Shown here piece by piece: positions 44,127 through 52,880 of a stretch of 64,000 bases of DNA. Position 1 is the stretch's first letter; each line of letters starts with the position of its first letter. Source of the DNA: Gemmatimonas sp. GTDB taxonomy: Bacteria > Gemmatimonadota > Gemmatimonadetes > Gemmatimonadales > Gemmatimonadaceae. The position numbers and the translations under genes are program-made. The notes beneath the pieces were generated by a model that saw only the letters and a program-made list of their open reading frames with translations, searched no databases and was not told the DNA's origin. Location of the stretch: assembly GCF_031426495.1 (NCBI RefSeq), contig NZ_JANPLK010000059.1, positions 248,001 through 312,000 of the forward strand, read 5' to 3'.

Positions 44127-44528
44127 ATGATGGATTCGCCAGTGGCACGGGTGGGTGTCACCCCGGCTGCCGCAGCCCTGCTGCACAAGCTGCAAGCCCA
44201 GCACGGACCGCTGGTGTTCCATCAGTCGGGTGGCTGCTGCGACGGCAGCACGCCCATGTGTTTTTCGCGCAAGGAGTTCCGCATCGGTCAACGGGATGTC
44301 TACCTGGGGACCATTGCGGACACGCCGTTCTACATCGGCCACCAGCAGTTCGAGTACTGGAAGCACACGCATCTCACCATCGACGTCGTGCCCGGCCGTG
44401 GTGCCGGCTTCTCGCTCGAAACGCCGGAGGGGCTGCGATTCCTTACGCGTTCGCGCCTCTTCGACGACGCCGAGTGGGCGGCGCTGGAAGCCGCCGGTCC
44501 GCCGCTACGGGGCGAACAGCCCGGCTGA
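44127..44528 (+). CDS. DUF779 protein
   Basis: The 133-residue protein starts at ATG 44127 (or 44130; GTG 44115 is also in frame). It carries the DUF779 signature LVFHQSGGCCDGSTPMCFSRKEFRIGQRDVYLG and later QFEYWKHTHLTIDVVPGRGAGFSLETPEG. DUF779 genes are frequently next to acetaldehyde dehydrogenase genes of the AcoD/ExaC type, and this copy follows the broken dehydrogenase, so it is the surviving partner. Function unknown; the CC and Cys pattern suggests metal or thiol chemistry. Confidence 0.87.
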   Translation: MMDSPVARVGVTPAAAALLHKLQAQHGPLVFHQSGGCCDGSTPMCFSRKEFRIGQRDVYLGTIADTPFYIGHQQFEYWKHTHLTIDVVPGRGAGFSLETPEGLRFLTRSRLFDDAEWAALEAAGPPLRGEQPG

Positions 44529-44602
44529 GATTGTGCGAAATTCGCGAACATGGTCGAGTCTGGCGGTTGCCGTCGACGGCCCCGTTGTGCGATAGTCAGG
44601 CC

Positions 44603-45472
44603 ATGACGTCACCGCTATCCGAGATCGCCGGGCTCCCTCGTCCGAAGGACGATGAACTCGATCTCTTCGGGATCACGCATCAGGGGCGTGTCCGCACCAG
44701 CAACCAGGATCATTTCCTGCTCTGTACGGTGCACCCACAGGTGGTCGTGCGTTCGACCAGTCTCCCCACGATCGACGAGATTACACTCCGCGGAGAGCGA
44801 CTCGCCACGATCATGCTGGTGGCCGACGGCGTGGGTGGAAGCGTGGACGGCAGCGAAGCGAGTCGCCTCGCCACCATCGCTGTGACCGAGTACTTCGCGT
44901 CGGCGATGCGGTGTTATCACACCGTCGGCTCAGCCAGCGAACATGAGTTCACGGAAGCGCTGCGCGAAGCGGCCATCGAGGCCCACAACCGCGTCCGTAC
45001 ACAGGCCGAGGCGCAGTTCGAAGGGCGCCGTATGGCCAGCACGCTCTCGGTGGCGATCGTGGTGTGGCCGTGGCTGTACGTCGTACAGGTCGGAGACAGC
45101 CGCTGCTACACGTACCATGACGGTGTGCTGCGTCAGGTCACGCGCGATCAGACTATCGCGCAGGAGATGATCGATCGCGGCGCGCTGTCACCTGAGCGCG
45201 CCCAGAACTCGCCGCTCAATCACGTGCTCTCGAGCGCGATCGGGGCTGAGGAAGCGCTGCCGGTGATTTCGCGCGTTGATGTGGGCAAGCGGGGCACGGT
45301 CACACTGGTGTGTTCGGACGGTCTCACCAAGCACGTCTCTGACGCGGAAATCGGCGACGCCATTGGGCGGATGACGTCGGCTGAGCAGCTGTGCCGTGAC
45401 CTGCTGGAGCTCGTGCTGGAACGCGGCGGCAGCGACAACGTCACGCTCGTAGCGGGTCGGGCGCTGCCGTAG
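44603..45472 (+). CDS. PP2C-family Ser/Thr protein phosphatase
   Basis: From ATG 44603 (MTSPLSEIAGLPRPKDDEL) the protein has 289 residues. PP2C motifs in order: FGITHQGRVRTSNQDHFL, MLVADGVGGSVDGSEAS, MASTLSVAIVVWPWLYVVQVGDSRCY, TLVCSDGLTKHVSD, and RGGSDNVTLVAGRA at the end. All Asp residues that bind the two metal ions appear intact. No TM or signal peptide: it is cytosolic and could oppose the Hanks-type kinases at 11434 and 51710. Confidence 0.93.
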   Translation: MTSPLSEIAGLPRPKDDELDLFGITHQGRVRTSNQDHFLLCTVHPQVVVRSTSLPTIDEITLRGERLATIMLVADGVGGSVDGSEASRLATIAVTEYFASAMRCYHTVGSASEHEFTEALREAAIEAHNRVRTQAEAQFEGRRMASTLSVAIVVWPWLYVVQVGDSRCYTYHDGVLRQVTRDQTIAQEMIDRGALSPERAQNSPLNHVLSSAIGAEEALPVISRVDVGKRGTVTLVCSDGLTKHVSDAEIGDAIGRMTSAEQLCRDLLELVLERGGSDNVTLVAGRALP

Positions 45473-45595
45473 TTCTCGCCGGTGCGGCCCTGCCCGGCGT
45501 CCCGAGACGCAGCCGGCGCGAGAGAACCCGAGGCCACCGCGAGCCGTAACAGAACCGACCCACAGCTGAGTTGAAGACTGCGGTCGTTCACCCCC

Positions 45596-45625
45596 TGCCG
45601 GTGACTCGATAGTCGCCGACCGGCA
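45596..45625 (-). terminator. candidate hairpin terminator after phosphoglucomutase
   Basis: TGCCGGT (45596-45602) pairs with ACCGGCA (45619-45625), and GAC/GTC continue the stem inside. It lies about 100 bp beyond the pgm stop on the minus strand. A poly-T run is not evident. Confidence 0.35.
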
Positions 45626-45720
45626 ACTCCGCTGGTGCGGCCAGCAGGATCATGGTGGTGCTCACGACAGCATTCATTGGGCGCTCCGTGTAGGATCGAA
45701 AAAGCATCGACGCTCGAAAA

Positions 45721-47349
45721 CTACGTAATGACCGTCGGTTCGTTACGGCCCGTTCGGCCTACCAGATCGCTCATCGATAGGGCGGCCGTCACCAGCTCGG
45801 CGAGTGCCACCGAGGTGTCCATGCCAAGCCGCGTCGCATCCGTCTCACGCGACTCGATGTACAGGCGGATCGTGGCGCCTTCCGTGCCCGTGCCCGACAG
45901 CCGGAACACGATGCGGGCGCCATCGTCGAAGAGCACGCGAATGCCTTGGTTCTCACTCACGCTGCCGTCGACGGGATCGGTGTAGCTGAAATCATCCGCG
46001 CTGCGCACGCGACATGAGGCGACCACCGTGCCCGGCAGCGTGGCGAACTGCGCGCGCAGATGCGCCATGACATCATTGGCGGCCTCGGTGGGCACGCCTT
46101 CGTAGTCGTAGCGCGTGTAGTAGTTGCGACCGAAACGCGCCCAGTGTTCGCGCACGATCGCTTCCACCGTTTGGCCGCGTTCGGCCACGATATTGAGCCA
46201 GAAGAGGACGGCCCAGAGCCCATCTTTCTCGCGCACGTGATCGGAGCCGGTGCCGAAGCTCTCTTCGCCGCAGAGCGTGATGCGACCGGCGTCGAGCAGG
46301 TTGCCGAAGAACTTCCAACCGGTCGGAGTTTCGAAGCAGGGAATACCCAGCGACTCCGCCACCGCGTCGACAGCGGCACTGGTGGGCATCGAGCGCGCCA
46401 CGCCGATGAGACCACGCGCGTAGCCCGGCACCAGTGTGGCGTTCGCCGCCAACACCGCCAGTGAGTCCGAGGGCGTGACGAAGAAACGCTGCCCCAGAAT
46501 CATGTTGCGATCGCCGTCGCCATCGGACGCCGCGCCGAAGTCGGGCGCGTCGTTACCGAACAGTTCTTCGACCAGGTCGTTCGCGTACGTGAGATTCGGA
46601 TCGGGGTGGCCGCCGCCGAAATCGGGAAGCGGTACGCGATTGATCACCGTGCCAGAGAGCGCCCCGAGCCGCCGCTCGAGAATCTCCACGGCGTACGGCC
46701 CGGTGATCGCATGCATGGCATCGAAGCGCATGCGGAAGCCACTCGCAAACAGCCCGCTGATCGCGTCAAAGTCGAACAGCGATTCCATCAGCGCTACGTA
46801 CGCAGCGACCGGGTCGACGACCTCGAGTCGTAACGGCCCGATCTGCTGGGTGCCGAGAGCGTCGAGGCTGAAACTCGGCAGATCGGCGATGTTGTACGCA
46901 CGCATGACGCGCGCGCGCTCGGCGACGGCATTCGTGAACGATTCCGGCGCCGGTCCACCGTTGCCGGTGTTGTACTTGATGCCGAAGTCCCCGTCGGGGC
47001 CGCCGGGATTGTGACTGGCCGACAGAATGATGCCACCGTGCGCGCCCGAACGAATGAGGTGCGACGCCGCCGGCGTGGAGAGCAGTCCGGCGCGCCCCAC
47101 GATCACATGCGTGATGCCATTGCCGGCCGCCATGCGGATGATCGTTTCGGTCGCTTCGCGGTTGTGATACCGTCCGTCGCCGCCGATCACCAACGTGGCA
47201 TCGGGCGGAAGCGCGGCCACATCGAGCAGCGCCTGCACGAAATTCTCGAGGTAGTGCGTTTGCTGGAAGACGGTGGTCCGCTTCCGTAAACCGGACGTCC
47301 CCGGTCGCTGGTCGGCGAACGGGGACGTGGTGATCGAATGAACAGTCAT
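45721..47349 (-). CDS. pgm: alpha-phosphoglucomutase
   Basis: The 542-residue enzyme interconverts glucose 1-phosphate and glucose 6-phosphate. Phosphoserine loop: GIILSASHNPGGPDGDFGIKYN. Metal loop: DGDGDRNMILG. Sugar specificity loop: CGEESFGTGSDHVREKDGLW. Phosphate loop at the end: RLSGTGTEGATIRLYIE. It starts MTVHSITTSPFADQRPGTSGLRKRTTVFQ, and the GTSGLR segment is the N-terminal binding loop. Short spacing (36 bp) to the molybdenum hydroxylase gene, which lies upstream on the same strand, allows co-transcription. Confidence 0.95.
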   Translation of the reverse strand: MTVHSITTSPFADQRPGTSGLRKRTTVFQQTHYLENFVQALLDVAALPPDATLVIGGDGRYHNREATETIIRMAAGNGITHVIVGRAGLLSTPAASHLIRSGAHGGIILSASHNPGGPDGDFGIKYNTGNGGPAPESFTNAVAERARVMRAYNIADLPSFSLDALGTQQIGPLRLEVVDPVAAYVALMESLFDFDAISGLFASGFRMRFDAMHAITGPYAVEILERRLGALSGTVINRVPLPDFGGGHPDPNLTYANDLVEELFGNDAPDFGAASDGDGDRNMILGQRFFVTPSDSLAVLAANATLVPGYARGLIGVARSMPTSAAVDAVAESLGIPCFETPTGWKFFGNLLDAGRITLCGEESFGTGSDHVREKDGLWAVLFWLNIVAERGQTVEAIVREHWARFGRNYYTRYDYEGVPTEAANDVMAHLRAQFATLPGTVVASCRVRSADDFSYTDPVDGSVSENQGIRVLFDDGARIVFRLSGTGTEGATIRLYIESRETDATRLGMDTSVALAELVTAALSMSDLVGRTGRNEPTVIT

Positions 47350-47385
47350 CGAATCTGTTGGGATCAGGAAATACTTACGAAACGA

Positions 47386-49623
47386 TCACGTCCACTTGAG
47401 ATCGACCTTCGACAACGGGATCTGACGCACGCGCTTGCCGGTGGCGGCGTAGATCGCGTTGATCATCGCCGGCACCACGGGCGGCAGGGCCGGCTCACCG
47501 ATACCAGTCGGTGAGAACGCCGTCTTCACGAAGTGCACTTCGATCGGCGGCGCCTGACGGATGCGCAGCATCGGATAGTTGTTGAAGTTCGCCTGATCCA
47601 CCTTGCCGGCGGTGAAGGTGATCTCCTGTCCGAAGGCCTGACTCATACCGTCCATCGCGGCGCCCTGGACCTGCTGCTCGGCGTGGTTGGGATTGATGAT
47701 ATCACTGCCGACGTCACCGACCGCCCACACCTTGTCCACCTTCACGTCGCCCGACTTGCTCACCGTGACCTGCACGACCTCGGCGAAGTATCCGCGATGG
47801 CTAAAGTAGAAGGCACATCCCATGCCCGTGCCCTTGGGCAACGTGGTCTTACCCCAACCCGAGACGTCGCGCGCCTTCTCGAGAATGCCGATCACGCGCT
47901 GCGCATCCATCTGTCCGGCCTGCTGCTGCGGCGTGAGGGGTGTCGTCGGCGCAATCTCGGCCTTGAGCGTGTCGATGCGGAACTGCAGCGGATCCTTTCC
48001 GGCCGCCACCGCGCACTCGTCGATGAAGCCTTGGAACGCGAACGACAGCGCATTGGAGCGCGGCGCACGCAGCGCGCCCGTGGGCACGCCGAGCGGCATC
48101 ACCGACACGTCCATCTTAAGATTCGGCACGAAGCGCGCCGGGTATTCGGTGGGGCCGATGTCGGCGCTCGGTGCGAACCGCTCGCCTTCGCCATACGTCG
48201 CGAAGTGATTGCGGAACGCGATCAGCTTGCCGTTGGCATCGAGTCCGCCGGTGAACGAGTGGAAGCCACCCGGGCGGAACATGTCGTGCTGCATGTCATC
48301 TTCACGCGTCCACAACAGCTTGACCGGTACCTTGGCCTCGCGCGCGATCCACGCCGCTTCCACCAGCGGATCGTTGTACAAGCGACGACCGAAGCCGCCA
48401 CCAGCACGCACCATGTGCAGCGTGACCTGGTCTTCCTTGAGGCCGAGCGTGGTGGCGACGAGTGCGCGTCCACCCTGCGGCGTCTGCGACGTCGTCCAGA
48501 GCTCGCACTTGTCGGCCGTGACGTGCGCCGTGCAATTCTGCGGCTCGAGCGGCGCGTGGGCGATGAACGGATAGCTGTACTCGCCCTTCACGACCTTGGC
48601 CGCCCCCTTGATGGCCGTGTCGAAATCACCGTCGTTGCGGATCGTGCGCTGCGGCGGGCTGGCGAAGAACTCCGCGGCCTTGGCGGCGAATGCGGCACTC
48701 GACTGTTGCGCGGTGGGATGCGCGGCCCATTCAACCACGAGCTTCTTGCGCGCCTGCTGCACCATCCACCAGTTCTTGCCGATGATGGCCACGCCGGGCA
48801 TGAGCCCCTGCAAGTTCGTCGTGCCTTCGACCACAAATGCATGCGTCACGCCCGGCATCGCTTTGATGGCCTCGATGTTCGCACTCGCCACCTTGGCGGC
48901 GAACACGGGGCTCTTCACGAACGTGGCGTAGTGCATGTTCGGCACGGTGACATCGATGCCGAACATCGGCTTGCCCATCAGGATGTCGCGCAGGCCGACG
49001 GTCTTCTTGCGGGTGCCGATGATCGTGAACTTCTTGGGATCTTTGAGTGGCACCGTGGCGAGGTCGGGCGGTGTCACCGACACCGCGGCACTGGCCAGGG
49101 AACCGTAGGTGGCCGATCGCTTCGAGGCGCGGTGATGCACCACACCCTTCTCGGTCTCCAGTTCGGCGGCGGGCACGTTCCACTGCGTCGCGGCGGCGGA
49201 TACCAGCATGGCGCGTGCGGCGGCACCGACCCGCCGCTGCGGCAACCAGTTGGTGGGCGTGGCGGTGCTGCCGCCGGCGACCTGCGCCTGATACTTGGCC
49301 GGATCGAAGTCGGCCTGCTCCACGCGTACGTTCGCCCAGTCGACGTCGAGTTCTTCGGCGATGAGCATAGGCAGCATCGTCTTGATGCCCTGGCCGATCT
49401 CGGGATTCTTGGCGGTGATCGTAACGATCCCATCGGGCGTGATGCGCACGAAGGCACTGAGCATCGGGTCAGCAACGGGCGGGAGCGCGCCGCTCATACC
49501 GAGCCGTTCGATGGCCTCGAGCGGTTCGGCGTAGCTGGCGAGCAGAATGCCACCGCCGGCGAGCGCCGTGACGCGCAGGAAGTCGCGACGGTTCACGCCC
49601 GGCTTGTCGGATTGGGTCGTCAT
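47386..49623 (-). CDS. molybdopterin-binding subunit of a xanthine-oxidase-family hydroxylase (IorB-like)
   Basis: The start ATG 49623 gives 745 residues with a twin-arginine signal (NRRDFLRVTALAGGGILLASYA), so the folded enzyme is exported. It has the molybdopterin-binding pattern of aldehyde oxidase/xanthine dehydrogenase large subunits, with GGGFGRRLYNDPLVEAAWIARE, RAPRSNALSFAFQGFIDE and a final GIGEPALPPVVPAMINAIYAATG segment around the active-site Glu. The two-gene order with a small Fe-S subunit and Tat signal fits isoquinoline-1-oxidoreductase-like aldehyde hydroxylases; the substrate is unknown. It lies 10 bp downstream of the Fe-S subunit gene. Confidence 0.9.
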   Translation of the reverse strand: MTTQSDKPGVNRRDFLRVTALAGGGILLASYAEPLEAIERLGMSGALPPVADPMLSAFVRITPDGIVTITAKNPEIGQGIKTMLPMLIAEELDVDWANVRVEQADFDPAKYQAQVAGGSTATPTNWLPQRRVGAAARAMLVSAAATQWNVPAAELETEKGVVHHRASKRSATYGSLASAAVSVTPPDLATVPLKDPKKFTIIGTRKKTVGLRDILMGKPMFGIDVTVPNMHYATFVKSPVFAAKVASANIEAIKAMPGVTHAFVVEGTTNLQGLMPGVAIIGKNWWMVQQARKKLVVEWAAHPTAQQSSAAFAAKAAEFFASPPQRTIRNDGDFDTAIKGAAKVVKGEYSYPFIAHAPLEPQNCTAHVTADKCELWTTSQTPQGGRALVATTLGLKEDQVTLHMVRAGGGFGRRLYNDPLVEAAWIAREAKVPVKLLWTREDDMQHDMFRPGGFHSFTGGLDANGKLIAFRNHFATYGEGERFAPSADIGPTEYPARFVPNLKMDVSVMPLGVPTGALRAPRSNALSFAFQGFIDECAVAAGKDPLQFRIDTLKAEIAPTTPLTPQQQAGQMDAQRVIGILEKARDVSGWGKTTLPKGTGMGCAFYFSHRGYFAEVVQVTVSKSGDVKVDKVWAVGDVGSDIINPNHAEQQVQGAAMDGMSQAFGQEITFTAGKVDQANFNNYPMLRIRQAPPIEVHFVKTAFSPTGIGEPALPPVVPAMINAIYAATGKRVRQIPLSKVDLKWT

Positions 49624-49633
49624 CGTCGTGGCC

Positions 49634-50152
49634 TCAGCGGTTGTCAGGGGAGCCGTTCTTCGACGGCGTCGATCCACCCACGGCCGGCGTGGCGCCCGAC
49701 TTGATCTCCGCCGCGCGGTGCACCGCCTTGCGAATGCGGATGTACGTCGCGCACCGGCAGAGATTCGTGTTCAGCGCGGTGTCGATCTCGGCGTCGGTGG
49801 GCTTCGGCGTCTTGGCCAACAGCGACGCAGCACCCATCATCTGGCCGGCCTGACAATAGCCGCACTGCGGTACGTCGAGTTCTTCCCACGCCTGCTGCAC
49901 CGCGTGCAGGCCATCGGGCGAGAGCCCTTCGATGGTGGTGATGTCGGCGTTCGCCACGCGAGACAGCGGCGTGTTGCAGGAGCGCGTGGCGACACCGTTT
50001 ACATGCACGGTGCAGGCGCCGCAGCGGGCGATGCCGCAGCCGAACTTGGTGCCTTTGAGATCGAGTTCGTCACGGAGTGCCCACAGCAGGGGCATGTCGG
50101 CTGGCACGTCGAGCGTGCGCGGCGTGCCGTTGACCTTGAGCGTAATCGGCAT
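49634..50152 (-). CDS. [2Fe-2S] subunit of the molybdenum hydroxylase (IorA-like)
   Basis: The 172-residue protein has the plant-type [2Fe-2S] motif FGCGIARCGACTVHVNGVATRSCNTPL and the second helical motif CGYCQAGQMMGAASLLA ... LNTNLCRCATYIRIRKAVHRAA. These two clusters carry electrons from the molybdenum cofactor of the large subunit. The 25-residue C-terminal tail (EIKSGATPAVGG...SPDNR) is extra. No signal peptide of its own; it is expected to hitchhike on the Tat-exported large subunit. Confidence 0.93.
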   Translation of the reverse strand: MPITLKVNGTPRTLDVPADMPLLWALRDELDLKGTKFGCGIARCGACTVHVNGVATRSCNTPLSRVANADITTIEGLSPDGLHAVQQAWEELDVPQCGYCQAGQMMGAASLLAKTPKPTDAEIDTALNTNLCRCATYIRIRKAVHRAAEIKSGATPAVGGSTPSKNGSPDNR

Positions 50153-50239
50153 GGGACCAGGCGGGACAGGGGCGGGGGCGGACTGTCGGGCGACAATCCA
50201 ACCCCTGAATCTCGTGCCGCGTGCTCAGGCCGTCCAGAG

Positions 50240-51154
50240 CTACGGCAGCTTCTTTCCCGTGAAATACAGCTCGTCGTCCTCACCCCGGCACTCCAGCGTC
50301 AGGACGCCCCCCACGACCTTGAACGTGAACATCATGTCGGGCTTGAGTACTTCGTAGATCTCGCCGCCGGCGTACACCTCGGCGCTTTCATACAGGCCGA
50401 CAGTAAAGACATGCGGCCCGGTCCGCATGAGCGCGAAGGTTTGCAGATAGTCGTCCTTCGGATCGAACTGCGCCTTGAGACCGCCGCGGGCGTAGGTCAC
50501 GATCATCTTCGCATCAACCTTTCCCGTCTTGCCGTTCGTGAGCTCGAAGGTGCCGAGATAGGGGCGCGCCTCAGCCTCGGGCAGCAATTCCGAGATCGAC
50601 GGCTCCACCGCGAAGTCGGTGGTCACGCGCATGTTCGCCCAGTGCATCGCCAGCGTTCCGCCGCGCACGGTGATCGACGGGAACGACCAGGTCAGCACCT
50701 CCTCGCGAACGGCATTGGAGTCGGCGCGAACGGCCACCCGGATCTGCGTGTCGTTCGGCTTGGGATGATCGGTGTGGTACTGCTTCCACTTGGGGTCAAG
50801 CAGCATGGTCCAGCTGGCGCTCCGGTCGACGATCATCCAGACGCCATACTTGCCCTTGGGGACCTTCGTGCCCGCGATCGTGAGGTCCTTGTTCACCTCG
50901 AGCAGCGTGGCCCAATTGGCGCCAGGCGTCCACACTTCGCCCCACTGCACCTTCTTGGTGCCGAAGATGGGATACCGACCGCGCATGCGCGGCCGGGAAT
51001 AGGTCACCCGCACCGTGGTACCGTCCACCGTTTGTGCGATGCTTTGCAACTCGCTCGCCTTGATCTGCGCCTGCGCCCCGGTAGGCGAGAACACCGACGA
51101 CAGCGCCGCCAGCAGAAGAGCGCGCGTGACCAGACGAGCACGGAATGGCGACAT
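50240..51154 (-). CDS. DUF2911-family secreted protein
   Basis: From ATG 51154 (MSPFRARLVTRALLLAALSSVF) the 304-residue protein has a signal peptide cut near AQAQ. The DUF2911 core reads VRVTYSRPRMRGRYPIFGTKKVQWGEVWTPGANWATLLEVNKDLTIAGTKVPKGKYGVWMIVD ... WTMLLDPKWKQYHTDHPK. It continues into a C-terminal beta-rich domain of about 110 residues (PYLGTFELTNGKTGKVDAKM, VGGVLTLECRGEDDELYFT), typical of Gemmatimonadota and Bacteroidota proteins. Function unknown. Confidence 0.82.
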   Translation of the reverse strand: MSPFRARLVTRALLLAALSSVFSPTGAQAQIKASELQSIAQTVDGTTVRVTYSRPRMRGRYPIFGTKKVQWGEVWTPGANWATLLEVNKDLTIAGTKVPKGKYGVWMIVDRSASWTMLLDPKWKQYHTDHPKPNDTQIRVAVRADSNAVREEVLTWSFPSITVRGGTLAMHWANMRVTTDFAVEPSISELLPEAEARPYLGTFELTNGKTGKVDAKMIVTYARGGLKAQFDPKDDYLQTFALMRTGPHVFTVGLYESAEVYAGGEIYEVLKPDMMFTFKVVGGVLTLECRGEDDELYFTGKKLP

Positions 51155-51179
51155 GGTGGCGGGGATGAGGGGAATCCGA

Positions 51180-51686
51180 TCAGCCGAACTGGGCATCGAT
51201 GGCGGCGCGGATGTCATTCAGTGATTTCCCGGCTTTGGCGAGGCGGACGGTGACCCGGCCCTCACCCTGACAGATCGGGCAGGACTTGGCCATCGCTTCG
51301 CCTTCATAACAACTCAGCAGCGAGTAATGGCCACTCAATTCAGCGCACCCGCAATGGCAACCGATGCCATCGGCGATCTGCGGAATCGCGCGAATGCCAT
51401 CAAAGAGCTCGACCAGATGCGGCGACTTGGTGAGATCGGCCGCCGTCAGGACCTTCGCGCCCGTGATGCCAGCGCGCGGCGTCGGATGCGAGACACCGCG
51501 CGCGCCGATCGCCGACGCCCGACGGGGCAGTAGCACGACTCCCACCCCGGCGGACAACAGCGCGACCAGCGCCGCGCGTCGAGTGGTGTGAGTGGTGTAT
51601 GTGGTGTGAGTGGATAAATTCGTGTGGTCCACGTGTGCCTCCGAAGGGGCGAGCTTCGGCAATGTACCGCTGGGCATGATCGGCAC
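51180..51686 (-). CDS. PCYCGC-motif protein with N-terminal His-Thr-Thr repeat
   Basis: The 168-residue protein (MPIMPSGTLPKL; MPSGT at 51677 is an alternative) has an N-terminal HTTYTTHTT tract, then a hydrophobic export segment (RAALVALLSAGVGVVLLPRRASA), and the PCYCGC-type motif in GIGCHCGCAELSGHYSLLSCYEGEAMAKSCPICQGEG. The four-cysteine cluster suggests metal binding. The repeat tract lies before the membrane segment, hence in the cytoplasm if this start is right. The gene lies 25 bp upstream of the DUF2911 start and is probably in the same transcript. Confidence 0.78.
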   Translation of the reverse strand: MPIMPSGTLPKLAPSEAHVDHTNLSTHTTYTTHTTRRAALVALLSAGVGVVLLPRRASAIGARGVSHPTPRAGITGAKVLTAADLTKSPHLVELFDGIRAIPQIADGIGCHCGCAELSGHYSLLSCYEGEAMAKSCPICQGEGRVTVRLAKAGKSLNDIRAAIDAQFG

Positions 51687-51709
51687 AAGTCAGCGCGAGG
51701 GCGTCATGA

Positions 51710-52753
51710 CTATCGGAGCATCATCCAGACGGCGGCGGCCGCAGCGACCGCGACCACGAGGCCAGTGATCACCGTTCGCGACGCGACCGCCACGGTTTCC
51801 CGTGAAGGCGCAACCGGCTCAGCGGACGCGGGCGCGGATGCGGGCGCGGGCACCTCAGTGCCACTCGCGGCTTCGATGGCGCGAATAATCCACGAGGCCG
51901 ACGCCGGACGCTCGGCCGGGTTCTTGGCCAGGCAGCGCATGACCATATCGGCGATCGGCGGCGGGAGCTCGGGGCGTCGCTGTCGGATCGGCACCGGCGC
52001 CTCGGCGAGCTGGGCGGCGAGCGTGGCGCGTAGCGAGCTTCGTGCGAATGGCGGTGCGCCGGTCAGCAGTTCATACGCGACGCAACCGAAGGCGTACAGA
52101 TCGGCCCGATGATCGACCACGTGCGCTGCGCCGATCTGCTCGGGCGACATGTAGTCCGGTGTGCCCAAGACCGTGCTCACCGTGGTTACGCGTCGCCCAG
52201 TGCGCAACGCCGTGTCGCTGGCGTCGTCGAGCGCCTTTGCCACGCCGAAGTCGGAGATCATGGCGATGCCGTCGTTCAGCAGCACATTCTCCGGCTTGAT
52301 GTCGCGATGCACGACGCCTCGCGCGTGGGCGTACGCGAGCGCGAGCGCCATCTCCCGCAGTAGGCGAATCGCTTCGGCGTACGGCGGCGCTCCCCGACGC
52401 ACCAGGAGCTCGCGGAGGGTCTGTCCCTCGATATACGGCATGCTGTACCAGCGCACCTGATCCGAGTCGCCATCGGCGGCGACGAGGGCTGCACTGAGCA
52501 GCGGCACGAGGTGCGGATGCTGCAGCTTGGCCGCGAACTGGATCTCCCGACGGAAGCGTTCAGCGTCGACGTCGGCCGTCAGCTCGAGTGGCAACACCTT
52601 CAACACCACCGAGCGATCGAGCGACACCTCGGTCGCAAGAAACACGTGCGACGAGCCGGCGCCACCGAGCTCGCGCTCAATGACGTACGTGCCCTCGAGC
52701 TGTCGCTGAAGCCGGGCGCGCAGAGCGCCGGCATCGATCGGTGCGGTGGACAT
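51710..52753 (-). CDS. membrane Ser/Thr protein kinase
   Basis: From ATG 52753 (MSTAPIDAGALRARLQRQL) the protein has 347 residues. Kinase motifs: LGGAGSSHVFLATE, VVLKVLPLEL, HRDIKPENVLL, SDFGVAKAL, GTPDYMSPEQIG. After residue 285 there is an Ala/Pro/Ser-rich linker (PAPASAPASAEPVAP) and one C-terminal TM helix (VITGLVVAVAAAAAVWMML) with no extracytoplasmic domain. It therefore anchors a cytosolic kinase to the membrane without its own external sensor, unlike the TPR kinase at 11434. Confidence 0.92.
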   Translation of the reverse strand: MSTAPIDAGALRARLQRQLEGTYVIERELGGAGSSHVFLATEVSLDRSVVLKVLPLELTADVDAERFRREIQFAAKLQHPHLVPLLSAALVAADGDSDQVRWYSMPYIEGQTLRELLVRRGAPPYAEAIRLLREMALALAYAHARGVVHRDIKPENVLLNDGIAMISDFGVAKALDDASDTALRTGRRVTTVSTVLGTPDYMSPEQIGAAHVVDHRADLYAFGCVAYELLTGAPPFARSSLRATLAAQLAEAPVPIRQRRPELPPPIADMVMRCLAKNPAERPASASWIIRAIEAASGTEVPAPASAPASAEPVAPSRETVAVASRTVITGLVVAVAAAAAVWMMLR

Positions 52754-52812
52754 CCAAGGAGAAACTACGCCGGCGAGGGGGCGCCGCAATCAGGAGGTTG
52801 CGTGACAAATAT

Positions 52813-52852
52813 CACGAAGGGTAGCAGGACTTTCGTCTCGCTACCCTTCGTG
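52813..52852 (-). terminator. hairpin terminator for the PEP-CTERM gene
   Basis: CACGAAGGGTAGC (52813-52825) pairs perfectly with GCTACCCTTCGTG (52840-52852); loop 14 bases. On the minus strand it is followed by ATATTTGTC. It lies between the PEP-CTERM gene and the downstream kinase. Confidence 0.75.
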
Positions 52853-52880
52853 TACGACTCAAACGACGCGTCGTCGAACG

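Noticed and set aside
47533..49704. A 723-residue open frame antisense to the molybdenum hydroxylase gene
   Set aside because: Its composition is rich in Arg, His and Gly as expected from the complement of a high-GC gene, without domain signals; the opposite strand clearly encodes the hydroxylase.
49547..51253. A 568-residue + strand frame over the IorA-like, DUF2911 and PCYCGC genes
   Set aside because: It spans three recognisable genes on the minus strand, has no motif, and lacks its own start context.
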